Positions 1 through 9,497 are shown, counted from the stretch's first letter. The stretch: 64,000 nucleotides of DNA from Tepidibacter mesophilus (GCF_002724055.1 NZ_BDQY01000015.1:1-64000); one strand, 5' to 3'. Numbers and translations: made by a program. Notes: generated from the letters alone by a model not told the origin.

Positions 1-146
1 AGATTATTATAATAATTATAGATATCAATGGAATTTAAAGAAGATGACTCCTGTATCATTCAGAAATCATCTTCTATCTGCTGCATAGTCTTTTTTTATA
101 ATGTCCTTGACAAAGGGTACATTTTAATTCCCCTTGGCATTTTTTG

Positions 147-1394
147 TTAATTTGTAAAAAGTCTTATACTCTTTATTCTATTTTTATCTAGACTCTCCAC
201 AATAAATTTGGTATTATCGAATTTTACTTCTTCACCTTCTTCTGGAAGTCTTCCTAATTTACCTATTAAGACCCCACCTATTGATTCAAACTCTTCTGAT
301 TCTATATCTGTTCCTATAGTTTCATTAACTATATTTATTCTTGTACTTCCATCTATAATATATTCATTCTCATTTACTATCTTTATTTCATCATCTTCCT
401 CATCATATTCATCTTCTATATCTCCAACTATTTCTTCTATCAAATCCTCTATAGTTATAATACCAGCCGTTCCACCATATTCATCTAAAACTATAGCCAT
501 ATGAACTTTTTCTTGTCTCATTTCCTGAAACAATTCAGTTATTTTCTTAAACTCAAATGTATAATACGGATCTCTCATATACTTTCTTATATCAAATGTA
601 TCTCTATCTTTATCAACAAATGCTAAGTCTTTAACATTTAAAATACCTATTATATCATCTATACTTTCCTCATATATAGGCATTCTAGAAAAATGATCTT
701 GTTGAAATTTTTCTACTATCTCATCATAAGTATCTTCTACATCAATACCTACAACATCAGTTCTTTGAATCATAGCATCCTTTGCTTGTAAGTCTCCAAA
801 TTCAAAAACATTTTGTATCATTTCTTTTTCCTCAACCTCAAGAACTCCTTCTTCATGACTTACATCAACCATAGTTCTAAGTTCTTCCTCTGTTATAAAC
901 GGTTGATGAGCATCAGGATTGCCTCCAAACAACGTTATTATGAATTTAGATAAATAATTGAATACAAAAACTATAGGACTTAACATAACAACCACTATAG
1001 ATATAATTTTTGAAACCTTCAAAGATACACTTTCTGAATTTTGCGCTGCCAATGACTTCGGAGTTATCTCTCCAAATATAAGAACTAATATTGTCATAAA
1101 GGCAGTTGCAATAACCGCTCCATTTTCCTTAAACAAACCTATGAACAAAGATGTAGCAATTGCCGAAGCTCCAATATTTACAACGTTATTGCCCACCAGT
1201 ATTGCTCCTAATAATTTGTTTGGGTTTTCGATTAATTTACTTACAACATCCGCTCCTTTAACATTTTCTTCCTTCATATGTCTTATTTTAATCTTGCTTA
1301 AAGACATTAATGCAGTCTCTGAAGCTGAAAAAAATGAAGATATACCTAATAATATAAATAATATAAAAAATTGCCACAAACTACTCGGATCCAA
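147..1394 (-). CDS. CNNM/CorC-HlyC family membrane protein
   Basis: This 415-residue protein has the layout of the CNNM (DUF21)/CorC-HlyC family, linked to Mg2+/divalent cation efflux or homeostasis. Residues 1-190 hold about four membrane segments including the ILVGNNVVNIG stretch. A CBS pair follows (about 205-325, with DAMIQRTDVVGID and DEYGGTAGIITIEDLIEEIVG), then a CorC/HlyC C-terminal domain (about 335-410). Length is normal for the family. The start is TTG, chosen because AGGAGT lies 10 bases upstream and no in-frame ATG is near. It stands alone on the minus strand, behind a long palindromic terminator that separates it from the ABC operon. The old name hemolysin C is misleading; the substrate is not visible from sequence. 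Confidence 0.88.
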   Translation of the reverse strand: MDPSSLWQFFILFILLGISSFFSASETALMSLSKIKIRHMKEENVKGADVVSKLIENPNKLLGAILVGNNVVNIGASAIATSLFIGLFKENGAVIATAFMTILVLIFGEITPKSLAAQNSESVSLKVSKIISIVVVMLSPIVFVFNYLSKFIITLFGGNPDAHQPFITEEELRTMVDVSHEEGVLEVEEKEMIQNVFEFGDLQAKDAMIQRTDVVGIDVEDTYDEIVEKFQQDHFSRMPIYEESIDDIIGILNVKDLAFVDKDRDTFDIRKYMRDPYYTFEFKKITELFQEMRQEKVHMAIVLDEYGGTAGIITIEDLIEEIVGDIEDEYDEEDDEIKIVNENEYIIDGSTRINIVNETIGTDIESEEFESIGGVLIGKLGRLPEEGEEVKFDNTKFIVESLDKNRIKSIRLFTN

Positions 1395-1531
1395 AGATCA
1401 TCACACTCCTAAAAAATATATATGACTATTATTATATCATAGTACTAAAATTTTACTATATATATATATTATGAATTATAAATAGATTTTTAACCATATA
1501 TATTTAAACGCTATTATCAATACAATTTCCA

Positions 1532-1605
1532 TATAGCTTTAATACTATAATGAAATAATACCTTCTAATTAGAAGGTATTATTTCATTATAGTATTAAAG
1601 CTATA
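1532..1605. terminator. 74-bp perfect palindrome, terminator of the ABC operon
   Basis: Two 37-base arms meet at 1568/1569 (CCTTCTAA|TTAGAAGG) with no mismatch along their full length. It lies just past the stop of the last ABC permease gene on the minus strand, so it should end that transcript. It is far longer than needed for an intrinsic terminator and can fold from either strand. Confidence 0.75.
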
Positions 1606-1616
1606 ATTAAAACGAT

Positions 1617-2882
1617 CTAAGCTTTAAGTTTATTTTTTGCCTGTATCTGTTTTTTCCAAGCATGAAGTCCAAGCGATAAACCTATTACTCCATAGGCTAC
1701 AAAAACTCTAAAATATTCTCCTATTTGAGCACTACCCAATAAATTTTTACCAGCCTGTGGAGATACTATAAATAAAGTATGGAATAGTATAGTTCCTATT
1801 ATAGCTTGAGATATAGTAGCTCTTGATACGGATGCTCCTCCTATTAACAATGCTGCTATAGCAAACATTCCGACCTGTTCATGACTTCCATAAGTATTTA
1901 GAGTTCCTAAATTTTGTAAAAATATCAGTTGACCCCATCCAGCAAACACAGTAGATATTACTATAGATATTATTCTAATTTTATTGACAGCTATACCAGA
2001 TACCTTAGCTACATGATTGTCCTGACCCACTGCCTTAAAATCCTGACCTAGCTTAGTTTTCATTATAAAAACATTAAATATGCAAAGTAACATTACAACC
2101 AATATAGTTACAACTGGTAATTTTATCATCTTAAATATAGGTTGAGACTGTATTAATACAATAGAAACTATATCAGTACCTAAGAGTATAGATAAATTTA
2201 TGATCTGTTTCTTAGTGAATTTTTTATTTCTAAACCCTTTAAATAAAATATATAAAATGCTTATAATAGATATTACTACTAAAACCTCAAGTATAGGAAA
2301 CTGTACTATATTATCAAGTGAATACTTGATTCCTCCACTTAAATCTATAGTATTTTTTATGCCTACTCCTCCACTAAGAACTAATATTGGATTATCCATA
2401 GGAATTAATGTTCCAATCAAAAATAAGAATAATAATTGATATAATCCATTTGCAAAAAATCCTAGTATCATACTAGCTATCATTTCCTGTCCTTTAGTCT
2501 TATTCAATAACTTTCCTGTTAAATATCCAAATAAAACTGCTATTGGAACTGTCAATAAAGCACATAATAAAAATCCCTGTATACCACCTATTCCCCAATG
2601 AGTTACTGCTATTAAAGCTATTTGACCTGCCATTGCACCTATTACTATACCAAAGTTAAGACCCATCCCCGCAAGCACAGGAATAATAAGAGAAATTACT
2701 AAAAATGAATTTCTTGAAATTCTATCAATTAACTCATTTACTATAAATATCATAGGTTGCCCAGAATACTTAACACCTATAAGACAAAGAATTACAAATA
2801 ATATAGTAACTATATTATCAAACAATAATTCTTTTAACTTTATGGATTTACTTTTACCTTTAATGGAATTTTCTTCATTCAT
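1617..2882 (-). CDS. ABC transporter permease (BMP/simple-sugar type)
   Basis: A 421-residue, very hydrophobic inner-membrane permease of the branched-chain amino acid/ribose type (BPD_transp_2 fold), with eight to ten membrane segments. The C-terminal half has the conserved loop AVGQDNHVAKVSGI followed by FAIAALLIGGASVSRA, as in the permeases of nucleoside/BMP-family importers. It is the last gene of a minus-strand operon with its start one base from the stop of the preceding permease. A long hydrophilic stretch near residues 215-230 is unusual but within family variation. It should form a heterodimer with its neighbour. Substrate is unknown. Confidence 0.85.
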   Translation of the reverse strand: MNEENSIKGKSKSIKLKELLFDNIVTILFVILCLIGVKYSGQPMIFIVNELIDRISRNSFLVISLIIPVLAGMGLNFGIVIGAMAGQIALIAVTHWGIGGIQGFLLCALLTVPIAVLFGYLTGKLLNKTKGQEMIASMILGFFANGLYQLLFLFLIGTLIPMDNPILVLSGGVGIKNTIDLSGGIKYSLDNIVQFPILEVLVVISIISILYILFKGFRNKKFTKKQIINLSILLGTDIVSIVLIQSQPIFKMIKLPVVTILVVMLLCIFNVFIMKTKLGQDFKAVGQDNHVAKVSGIAVNKIRIISIVISTVFAGWGQLIFLQNLGTLNTYGSHEQVGMFAIAALLIGGASVSRATISQAIIGTILFHTLFIVSPQAGKNLLGSAQIGEYFRVFVAYGVIGLSLGLHAWKKQIQAKNKLKA

Positions 2883-2883
2883 T

Positions 2884-3924
2884 CTACTTCCCTCCTTCTA
2901 CTTTTGTTAATGCATATAAAATAATTCCATACTGCACTACAACTCTTGCTACCTCCGATAAGTTTCCTTCTGTAATTATTTTATTTGCCACAGGAAGAGC
3001 TATTGTTAAAAGTCCCTGAAATAAAAAAGTTCCAAGTATAACATGTGATATTTTTGCGTTTTGAGCACTTGCTCCACCTATTAAAATAGCAGCTACAGCC
3101 GCAAATCCCATCATCATAGGTGCTTGATATAGTTGAAAAAATCCATAACTTTGAGCATATGCAATTATTCCAACAGCACCCAAAATAGTTGATAGCATAG
3201 TTCCTATTATTCTACTTTTATCAACATCAATCCCAGATGCTATTGCAAATTTAGGATTATTTCCTACGGCCTTCATAGTAATACCCACCTTAGTATTTAA
3301 GAATATATAAACTAATAAGCAAGATACTATAAAGAATATTAAAAGACCAGTGGGTATATTAACTTTACCCATGTTAAATGATAAAAAATTGTTTAATACT
3401 TTATCAAACCTTGAGCTTAAAGAAATCGTAGTTCTAAGACCATCACCTATTGGCCACTTTATCTCTGAACTAGTAAAAGGAAGTATAAGCCATCCTATAC
3501 ACATCAAAGATATGGCCGAAAATCCTACATATGTAGATACCATCATTTCAGAGCCTTTTACTTTATTAAGTAAAACTCCATAAAAATATCCTACTATAGC
3601 AGCAATTGGTATAGATATAAGTACAGCTATAAAAAATGCACTAAATCCCCTAAGATTCATTTCAATACTTATAAGCCCTCCTAAAATTCCACATACTATT
3701 CCTAAAGGTATACCAAAGTTAAGTCCTATACCGCATAATATTCCAGGCACCATAGCTAAAACTAATATTCCATTCATTCCTGTTCTAACTAAAGTATCAG
3801 ACAATAACATATATATTGGAATTTTTAAAAAAACAGCCATAACACAAAGTATTATCAAAAAAGCTATTATAGTAGTTCTTGCAAATCCTAATTTTTTTGT
3901 AACATCCTTTATAGTTTCAACCAC
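2884..3924 (-). CDS. ABC transporter permease (BMP/simple-sugar type), partner
   Basis: A 346-residue permease paralogous to the following gene, with the same EAA-like cytoplasmic loop (KAVGNNPKFAIASGID) and the AAVAAILIGGASAQNA motif. It has about eight membrane segments. The start is GTG, set by AGGAGG in the end of the ATPase gene; the upstream stop codon TAA directly abuts the GTG, so translation is probably coupled. In the family, two such permeases and a double-domain ATPase form one importer. Specificity depends on the lipoprotein at 5731-6861. Confidence 0.85.
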   Translation of the reverse strand: MVETIKDVTKKLGFARTTIIAFLIILCVMAVFLKIPIYMLLSDTLVRTGMNGILVLAMVPGILCGIGLNFGIPLGIVCGILGGLISIEMNLRGFSAFFIAVLISIPIAAIVGYFYGVLLNKVKGSEMMVSTYVGFSAISLMCIGWLILPFTSSEIKWPIGDGLRTTISLSSRFDKVLNNFLSFNMGKVNIPTGLLIFFIVSCLLVYIFLNTKVGITMKAVGNNPKFAIASGIDVDKSRIIGTMLSTILGAVGIIAYAQSYGFFQLYQAPMMMGFAAVAAILIGGASAQNAKISHVILGTFLFQGLLTIALPVANKIITEGNLSEVARVVVQYGIILYALTKVEGGK

Positions 3925-5526
3925 TTATATTTCCTCCTTTGCATGAATCTTTTTATATTCTCCAGCCATCATAAGTCCAAAATCTACATCACTATCTTGA
4001 GGATTTAATACACCCTCTATTTTACCTTCTGCAACTATAGCTATTCTATTGCACACAGACCTTAACTCTCCAAGTTCACTAGATGTTACTACAATAGTCA
4101 TACCAAACTCTTTATTTAGTTTTACAAGTAAATCAAGAACTAATTTTTTAGCTCCTATATCAATTCCTCTAGTAGGCTCTGATACAAATAATACATCAGG
4201 ATTTAAGGTTAAGGCCCTAGCTATACAAACCTTTTGTTGATTTCCTCCGCTCAACCTTCTAGTAATCTGAGTAGGTCCTGTACACCTTATATCAAGATCA
4301 TTTATCATTTTAATAGCATGATCTCTTATTTCTTTTTTGTTTCTTTGATTAAATAACCCATAATTTTTAATAAACTCTCCTTTAATCTGCATAGCTGTTA
4401 ATACTATATTTGTCTCTATAGAAGTATCTAGTAGCAATCCAATTCCTCTTCTATCCTCACTTACAAATGCAATCTTGTTGTTCAAAGGATCTTTAGGTGA
4501 ATTAAGACTCAGATTTTTTCCATTTAATAATACTTCTCCTTCACTTGGATAAAGTCCCATTATTCCATTTGTAATACCGATTTTACCTTGTCCGGCAAGA
4601 CCTCCAATACCTAGAATTTCTCCTTTTTTAATATCTAAATTTACGCCCTTTACATATTCTCCGGGCATAGAGACTTTTAATTCTTTAATAGACATAATTA
4701 CTTCTTTGTTTTCAGTATTACTTTCTTCACTTGTATTTAAGCTTTCAATTTTTCTACCAACCATTAATTCTGCAAGCTGCATTACATTTGTGTCCTTTTT
4801 GCTAAGCGCTGCTATGAATTCTCCATCTCTTAATATGGTTATATTATCAGCAGCCTCCATTACTTCATCTAATCTATGAGTTATAAATAATATTGCAATA
4901 CCGGAATCAGATATTCTTTTCATAGCCTTTAATAAATTATCTGCTTCGCTTTCTGTTAAAACTGCCGTAGGTTCATCAAATACTAAAAGCTTTATGTTGC
5001 TCTTATCTATTTCTCTAGCAATCTCTATAAACTGCATATAACCTACCGGCAGCCCCGACACTTTAGACTTTTCATCAATATCTATTCCTAATTTATCTAG
5101 ATCTTTTCTTGCATCATTATTCATACTATCAAAATCTAGACTCTTTAAACTAGATCCCATAATTTTACTTAGCATATTGTGTTTAGTAGTTTCTCGATTT
5201 AATTTTATATTTTCAGTTATATTAAATCCAGGAATAAGCATAAATTCTTGATGAACCATTCCTATTCCCATATTCATTGCTTCATTAGGAGATTTAATAT
5301 CAACTTTTTCACCATCTATATGTATTTCACCTTCAAAACCGCCAGTAGAATGGATGACCGGCATACCAAATAATATGTTCATAAGTGTAGATTTACCAGC
5401 TCCATTTTCTCCTAAAAGAGCATGTATTTCTCCTTTTTTAGCCGATAAATTTATTCCCTTTAAAACTTGGTTACCAAAATAATTTTTTTTAATGTTTTTC
5501 ATTTGAATTACATATTCTTCGCTCAA
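3925..5526 (-). CDS. ABC transporter ATPase with two nucleotide-binding domains
   Basis: A 533-residue cytoplasmic ATPase with two tandem ABC domains, as in YufO/MglA/RbsA. The first (about 1-245) has Walker A GENGAGKST, a weak signature (LPVGYMQ) and Walker B LLVFDEPTA. The second (about 265-520) has a degenerate Walker A region (GLAGQGKIG), a good signature LSGGNQQK and Walker B with Ser for Asp (VSEPTRGID). Such asymmetry is usual in this subfamily. It follows the lipoprotein gene but is separated from it by a hairpin and a dispersed repeat, so the lipoprotein may be expressed in excess. RBS is a G-rich run (AGGGGGGG) just upstream. Confidence 0.9.
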   Translation of the reverse strand: MSEEYVIQMKNIKKNYFGNQVLKGINLSAKKGEIHALLGENGAGKSTLMNILFGMPVIHSTGGFEGEIHIDGEKVDIKSPNEAMNMGIGMVHQEFMLIPGFNITENIKLNRETTKHNMLSKIMGSSLKSLDFDSMNNDARKDLDKLGIDIDEKSKVSGLPVGYMQFIEIAREIDKSNIKLLVFDEPTAVLTESEADNLLKAMKRISDSGIAILFITHRLDEVMEAADNITILRDGEFIAALSKKDTNVMQLAELMVGRKIESLNTSEESNTENKEVIMSIKELKVSMPGEYVKGVNLDIKKGEILGIGGLAGQGKIGITNGIMGLYPSEGEVLLNGKNLSLNSPKDPLNNKIAFVSEDRRGIGLLLDTSIETNIVLTAMQIKGEFIKNYGLFNQRNKKEIRDHAIKMINDLDIRCTGPTQITRRLSGGNQQKVCIARALTLNPDVLFVSEPTRGIDIGAKKLVLDLLVKLNKEFGMTIVVTSSELGELRSVCNRIAIVAEGKIEGVLNPQDSDVDFGLMMAGEYKKIHAKEEI

Positions 5527-5545
5527 ACCAACCCCCCCTTATATC

Positions 5546-5670
5546 TAAAAATTCGTCTAATGCTACGCATTGACTCATGTCGCCAACGAGTCCTACGGTC
5601 TCTGTTGCTCAAAATAATTGATACTGTAGTACTTTCAGCAATATTATCCACAAGTTAAAAAATATTATAA
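5546..5670 (+). repeat. Dispersed structured repeat, copy 1
   Basis: About 125 bases sharing AAAATTCG, then ACTCATGTCGCCAACGAGTC, then GTTGCTCAAAATA, and ending in an AAAATATTATAATT-like tail with two other loci (11002-11130 and 46452-46575), all on the same strand. It contains an ATGC-TAC-GCAT hairpin. Here it lies between the lipoprotein and ATPase genes of the ABC operon, antisense to that transcript. Confidence 0.7.
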
Positions 5671-5687
5671 TTTTTTATAGAGTAAAT

Positions 5688-5714
5688 CAAGGTTGCCATA
5701 AAAAGGCAACCTTG
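5688..5714 (-). terminator. Intercistronic hairpin after the lipoprotein gene
   Basis: CAAGGTTGCC and GGCAACCTTG form a perfect 10-bp stem around a 7-base loop, 16 bases past the stop of the lipoprotein gene on the minus strand. The T tract after it is poor, so it is more likely a partial terminator or mRNA 3'-end stabiliser that raises binding protein over the membrane components. Confidence 0.6.
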
Positions 5715-5730
5715 TGCTTAATATCCTTAT

Positions 5731-6861
5731 TTAGAAAGTTATATAATCTGAAAGTACCATAAAGAAATTATCAAATGTATTTCCTGTGCTTTCATTCGTG
5801 AATGTACTTAATTTCATTTCTATACCTGATACATTTTTGAATATCTCCTCTATTTTAGCTTTATCTACCTTACCATTAGTATTTCCTTCTAAGAATGCTT
5901 TAGCATACTCAACTCCACCTTCAACAAACATCATATTAACCGGAACTGGCCATGTAGAGAATTTACCTGTTCCACCCTTTTCAGCTATCTTAGATTTAAT
6001 TTCCTCAACTACATAATCAATATCACCTTTTTTGTCATCAGGTATTTGGATTCCTAATGCTCCTGGGAATGCATGATATGGAGAAGGGCAGCATGGTTGT
6101 GGATATATAGCTCCTTGGTCTAAAGCTGCTTTTATAAGTGGTTCTTGCATAGAGCAATTAGTGCTAAAGAATGCTGTATCTGTTCCAAGCTCAGCAACTT
6201 TTCTTGGAACATCTTCTAATATAAATTGTTGTGCTCCTGGAACTCCTGCATCTCCCGTTGGATCTGGAGCTGTTGCATCTATAAATTCCATATCTAACTT
6301 TTCACAAGTTTCTCTAAGCAAATCTCTTCTCATTGCAAGTAATTGATACGACATATGTCTTGGGAATGAATAGTGAACAAGTTTTGTAGCACCCATTTTT
6401 TTAGCTTGTTCTGGTATAGACATACCCATTCCAAGTTCATCTGCTTGAAGTACTACATCTGCTTTTGATGCTATCATATCTGGGTCTTCTCCTGGAACTC
6501 CAACTACAAATAACATGTCTGGTCTTATTTCTCTAGCTTTATCTATAGCTGCTGATACCCCTGGTATACCTTGAACTATAACAATTGCTTTAACTTGTGG
6601 ATCTGTTGCCATACTCATAACATTTGCTATAGTTGTCTCTTGTTCTTTCATAAAATTATCAGGATAAGTTTGAAGAACTATCTTATCACCATATTTTTTC
6701 TTCATTTTTTCTGCTGCTCTATACTCCTCTTCACCTTGAGATACAGTACCTGTCATAATTCCAATTTTAGAAATTTCTTCTTTTTTAGCTACTTGACCAC
6801 ATCCAACAAGTCCTATAATCATAGCGGTTGCCATAAGTATGGCTAAAATCTTCTTAAACAT
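5731..6861 (-). CDS. DUF3798-type substrate-binding lipoprotein
   Basis: A 376-residue secreted lipoprotein: Lys-rich start, hydrophobic core and lipobox LVGC (Cys 21). The mature part has the periplasmic-binding-protein fold with GIMTGTVSQGEEEYRAAE and VKAIVIVQGIPGVSAAIDKA, matching the DUF3798 family of BMP-like binding proteins. It leads the operon with the double ATPase and two permeases and should give the importer its specificity. The ligand is unknown. An inverted repeat (6894-6924) lies in its leader, and a hairpin follows its stop. Confidence 0.85.
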   Translation of the reverse strand: MFKKILAILMATAMIIGLVGCGQVAKKEEISKIGIMTGTVSQGEEEYRAAEKMKKKYGDKIVLQTYPDNFMKEQETTIANVMSMATDPQVKAIVIVQGIPGVSAAIDKAREIRPDMLFVVGVPGEDPDMIASKADVVLQADELGMGMSIPEQAKKMGATKLVHYSFPRHMSYQLLAMRRDLLRETCEKLDMEFIDATAPDPTGDAGVPGAQQFILEDVPRKVAELGTDTAFFSTNCSMQEPLIKAALDQGAIYPQPCCPSPYHAFPGALGIQIPDDKKGDIDYVVEEIKSKIAEKGGTGKFSTWPVPVNMMFVEGGVEYAKAFLEGNTNGKVDKAKIEEIFKNVSGIEMKLSTFTNESTGNTFDNFFMVLSDYITF

Positions 6862-7171
6862 TTTTGACCCCCTTTTAATTTGTTAATATATAGATATGCA
6901 TGTACTATATGTTTTCATGCATATTTATTTCTTTTTTTTATCAATATTATAAATTTTTATGAATTTTTAATTTTCTTCTATGTATCCTATTCTTTTTTTT
7001 AAATATTCAATCTTTTTTATGTTGCATAGAATTATTTATTGATATTTTTCAAGAAAATTATTTCTACTTTTAAAATTATGTGTAAAGTTAAATTTTTGTG
7101 TTTTGCAACTAATTTTTGGGGAATAATATATTAAGTAGCATTTTTATTATTTATTTAGAAAGGGGATTTTT
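6862..7171. other. Divergent intergenic region with an inverted repeat
   Basis: This 310-base AT-rich gap holds the promoters of the lipoprotein operon (minus) and the sirohaem protein (plus). The clear feature is ATATGCATG (6894-6902) paired with CATGCATAT (6916-6924), 32 bases upstream of the lipoprotein start. It could be a regulator site or a leader hairpin. I see no known riboswitch and no coding sequence. Confidence 0.5.
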
Positions 7172-7834
7172 ATGTCTAAAAAAGATTTATTAGAAAAAGG
7201 GGCTGTACTTCAAAGGGATAAAGAAACTTACGCAATAGCACCACACCTTCCTGGAGGAATCATATCACCCGACACATTAAGAAAAATTGCAGATACTGCT
7301 GATAAATACAGCGCACAAGCAGTGAAAGTGACATCATCTCAGAGAATCGCAATTGTAGGTATTAAAGAAGACGATATAGATAACGCTTGGAAAGATTTAG
7401 GAATGAAGCCAGGAGCTGCTATAGGACTTTGTGTAAGAAGTGTTAAATTCTGTCCTGGCACAACATTTTGTAAAAGAGGACAACAAGATTCAGTAGGAGT
7501 TGGTATGAAGCTAGATGAACTGTATCATGGCATGAACCTTCCAAACAAGCTTAAAATAGGGGTTAGCGGATGTCCAAATTCATGTGCAGATAATCATTTT
7601 AGAGATATAGGTATAATGGGTACTCCTAAAGGATTTAGAATACAAGTTGGAGGGAAAGGTGGCTTAAAACCTAGATTAAGCAATACTTTATTTGAACATG
7701 TTGATGAAGATGAAGTATTTACAATAATAGACAAGGTAGTTAAGGTATATTCTAAAAATGCACAAAGACATGAGAGATTAGGTGCATATATAGATAGAGT
7801 TGGATTTGAAGAATTCAAAAAAGAAATAGAATAA
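7172..7834 (+). CDS. Sirohaem/4Fe-4S nitrite-sulfite reductase-like protein
   Basis: A 220-residue protein with one ferredoxin-like half domain and one sirohaem/Fe-S domain of the nitrite/sulfite reductase family. The cluster ligands are seen in CPGTTFCKRG and GVSGCPNSCADN, giving the C-X5-C and C-X3-C pairs of the family. It is about half the length of assimilatory reductases. RBS is AAAGGGG. No partner reductase subunit or sirohaem synthesis gene lies next to it, so the reaction (sulfite, nitrite or a related electron transfer) is inference. It ends in a shared bidirectional terminator. Confidence 0.8.
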   Translation: MSKKDLLEKGAVLQRDKETYAIAPHLPGGIISPDTLRKIADTADKYSAQAVKVTSSQRIAIVGIKEDDIDNAWKDLGMKPGAAIGLCVRSVKFCPGTTFCKRGQQDSVGVGMKLDELYHGMNLPNKLKIGVSGCPNSCADNHFRDIGIMGTPKGFRIQVGGKGGLKPRLSNTLFEHVDEDEVFTIIDKVVKVYSKNAQRHERLGAYIDRVGFEEFKKEIE

Positions 7835-7872
7835 TTAAAAGACCCCATATCTAGATATGGGGTCTTTTAATT
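7833..7872. terminator. Bidirectional terminator
   Basis: A perfect 40-base palindrome centred at 7852/7853 (AAAAGACCCCATATCT then its complement) with A and T tracts at both ends. It overlaps the stops of the two convergent genes. Confidence 0.9.
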
Positions 7873-9316
7873 ATTTAGTAACGCTATCAGTAGTATTTTC
7901 CCAAAACTCTGCATTCTCTATTCCATATTTTTTAGAATTAAATACAGGGTCTTTTCCTTGTTTTTTCTGATCTTCATAGTCTTTAAGTGCTATAAGAGCT
8001 GGTTTTCCCATTATAAGTATTGCTATAACATTTAACCATGCCATGGCACCAACACCAATATCTCCTAAAGCCCAAGCTAAGTTTGCAGTTTTTATAGCTC
8101 CGTAGAAAGTTGCTCCAAGCATTGCAAATCTTAAAACATTTATTAATGATTTGTTCTTACTCTTTCTAATTAAGTAAGCAACATTAGTTTCAGCAATATA
8201 GTAATATGCCATTAAAGTAGTAAATGCGAAGAAGAATAAAGCTATTGCAACAAATGCACTACCAAAAGAAGGGAATAACGTTTCAACTGCTTTTTGAGTG
8301 TATATAGGACCTATTTCAACATCTCCTAAATTATTAGCTATAAATCCTCCAGCTCCATCATAAATATTGTACATTCCAGTGATTAAAATCATAAATCCAG
8401 TAGCTGAACAAACGAATAAAGTATCTATATATACTGAAAACGCTTGAACTAATCCTTGTTTTGCAGGATGTGAAACCTCAGCTGCAGCTGCTGCATGCGG
8501 GCTAGTTCCCTGACCTGCTTCATTTGAATAAATACCACGCTTAACTCCCCAAGAAATAGCAAGACCTAGTATACCAGCAAACGCAGGCTGTACTCCAAAC
8601 GCACTTTTAAATACTAATGCTATAACTGCAGGTAATTGAGAAATATTTACAACTATTATAATAAGTGCAACCAATATATATCCTGTAGCCATAATAGGTA
8701 CTATTATTTCAGCTGCTTTACTTATACGCTTAACTCCACCAAATATTATAAGTGATAAAAATACAACTAATATTATTCCTGTAGCTGTAGCACTTACTCC
8801 AAATGCATTATCAAGTCCTGCTGCTATACTGTTAGACTGAACTCCTGGTAAAAAGAATCCCATTGCTACTATAGTTGCAACTGCAAATGTAGTTGCATAC
8901 CACTTGTTATTCATTCCTTTTTCTATATAATATGCTGGTCCTCCACGATACTCTCCATCTTGTTCAACCTTATATATTTGAGCTAAAGTAGCCTCAACAT
9001 AAGCTGATCCCGCTCCTAAAAAAGCGATTGCCCACATCCAGAATAATGCTCCAGGTCCTCCCATGGCTATAGCAGTTGCAACCCCCGCTATATTACCAGT
9101 TCCTACACGACCAGATACCGATAGTGCAAATGCTTGGAACGAAGAAACACCTTTTTCTGACGATCCTCCTCCAAATAATAGTTTTACCATATCTTTAAGA
9201 AGTCTAACTTGTAAAAAACGAGTTCTAATAGAAAAGTATATCCCTGCTCCTAAACATAAAATAATAAGTGCTTTACTCCAAATTAAGCCATTTAATATAC
9301 CTACTATATTTTCCAT
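7871..9316 (-). CDS. Sodium:alanine/glycine symporter (AGCS family)
   Basis: A 481-residue integral membrane symporter of the AGCS family, taking up alanine or glycine with Na+. Family signatures are SGRVGTGNIAGVATAIAMGG, the NEAGQGTSPHAAAAA block and FFFAFTTLMAYYYIAE. The start is the ATG at 9316 preceded by AGGAGG at about 9322-9328; an upstream in-frame start would add 22 basic residues with no RBS. A glycine riboswitch with a terminator sits in its leader, so glycine is the likely signal and probably a substrate. A relic of a second AGCS gene lies upstream. Confidence 0.93.
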   Translation of the reverse strand: MENIVGILNGLIWSKALIILCLGAGIYFSIRTRFLQVRLLKDMVKLLFGGGSSEKGVSSFQAFALSVSGRVGTGNIAGVATAIAMGGPGALFWMWAIAFLGAGSAYVEATLAQIYKVEQDGEYRGGPAYYIEKGMNNKWYATTFAVATIVAMGFFLPGVQSNSIAAGLDNAFGVSATATGIILVVFLSLIIFGGVKRISKAAEIIVPIMATGYILVALIIIVVNISQLPAVIALVFKSAFGVQPAFAGILGLAISWGVKRGIYSNEAGQGTSPHAAAAAEVSHPAKQGLVQAFSVYIDTLFVCSATGFMILITGMYNIYDGAGGFIANNLGDVEIGPIYTQKAVETLFPSFGSAFVAIALFFFAFTTLMAYYYIAETNVAYLIRKSKNKSLINVLRFAMLGATFYGAIKTANLAWALGDIGVGAMAWLNVIAILIMGKPALIALKDYEDQKKQGKDPVFNSKKYGIENAEFWENTTDSVTK

Positions 9317-9444
9317 ATAATTCCTCCTTTTAGATTTTTTTGATCTTTTGATGAAAAAACAAATCTTGAAATTATACAACATTGAAAAGTAAATCTAAAT
9401 TCTAAAAATGATAATTAAAACGAAAAGCTATAAAGACATGTAAT

Positions 9445-9472
9445 CAAAAAAGTCAAATCATACATGATTTGA
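9445..9472 (-). terminator. Intrinsic terminator of the glycine riboswitch expression platform
   Basis: TCAAATCAT and ATGATTTGA form a 9-bp stem, followed on the minus strand by CTTTTTTG. It lies between the aptamer and the symporter gene. A CCAGAG just upstream of the stem (minus strand) could compete with the aptamer P1 strand CTCTGG, giving a switch. Confidence 0.75.
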
Positions 9473-9497
9473 TCTCTGGGATTTATTCCAATAAGAA

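Noticed and set aside
1-146. Hairpin at 39-75 as a terminator
   Set aside because: The 9-bp stem has a 19-base loop and the T run lies 15 bases further on; the gene to which it might belong is outside the window.
9316-9382. Upstream in-frame start for the AGCS symporter
   Set aside because: It adds a basic, non-conserved extension and lacks an RBS, while the ATG at 9316 has AGGAGG at the right distance.
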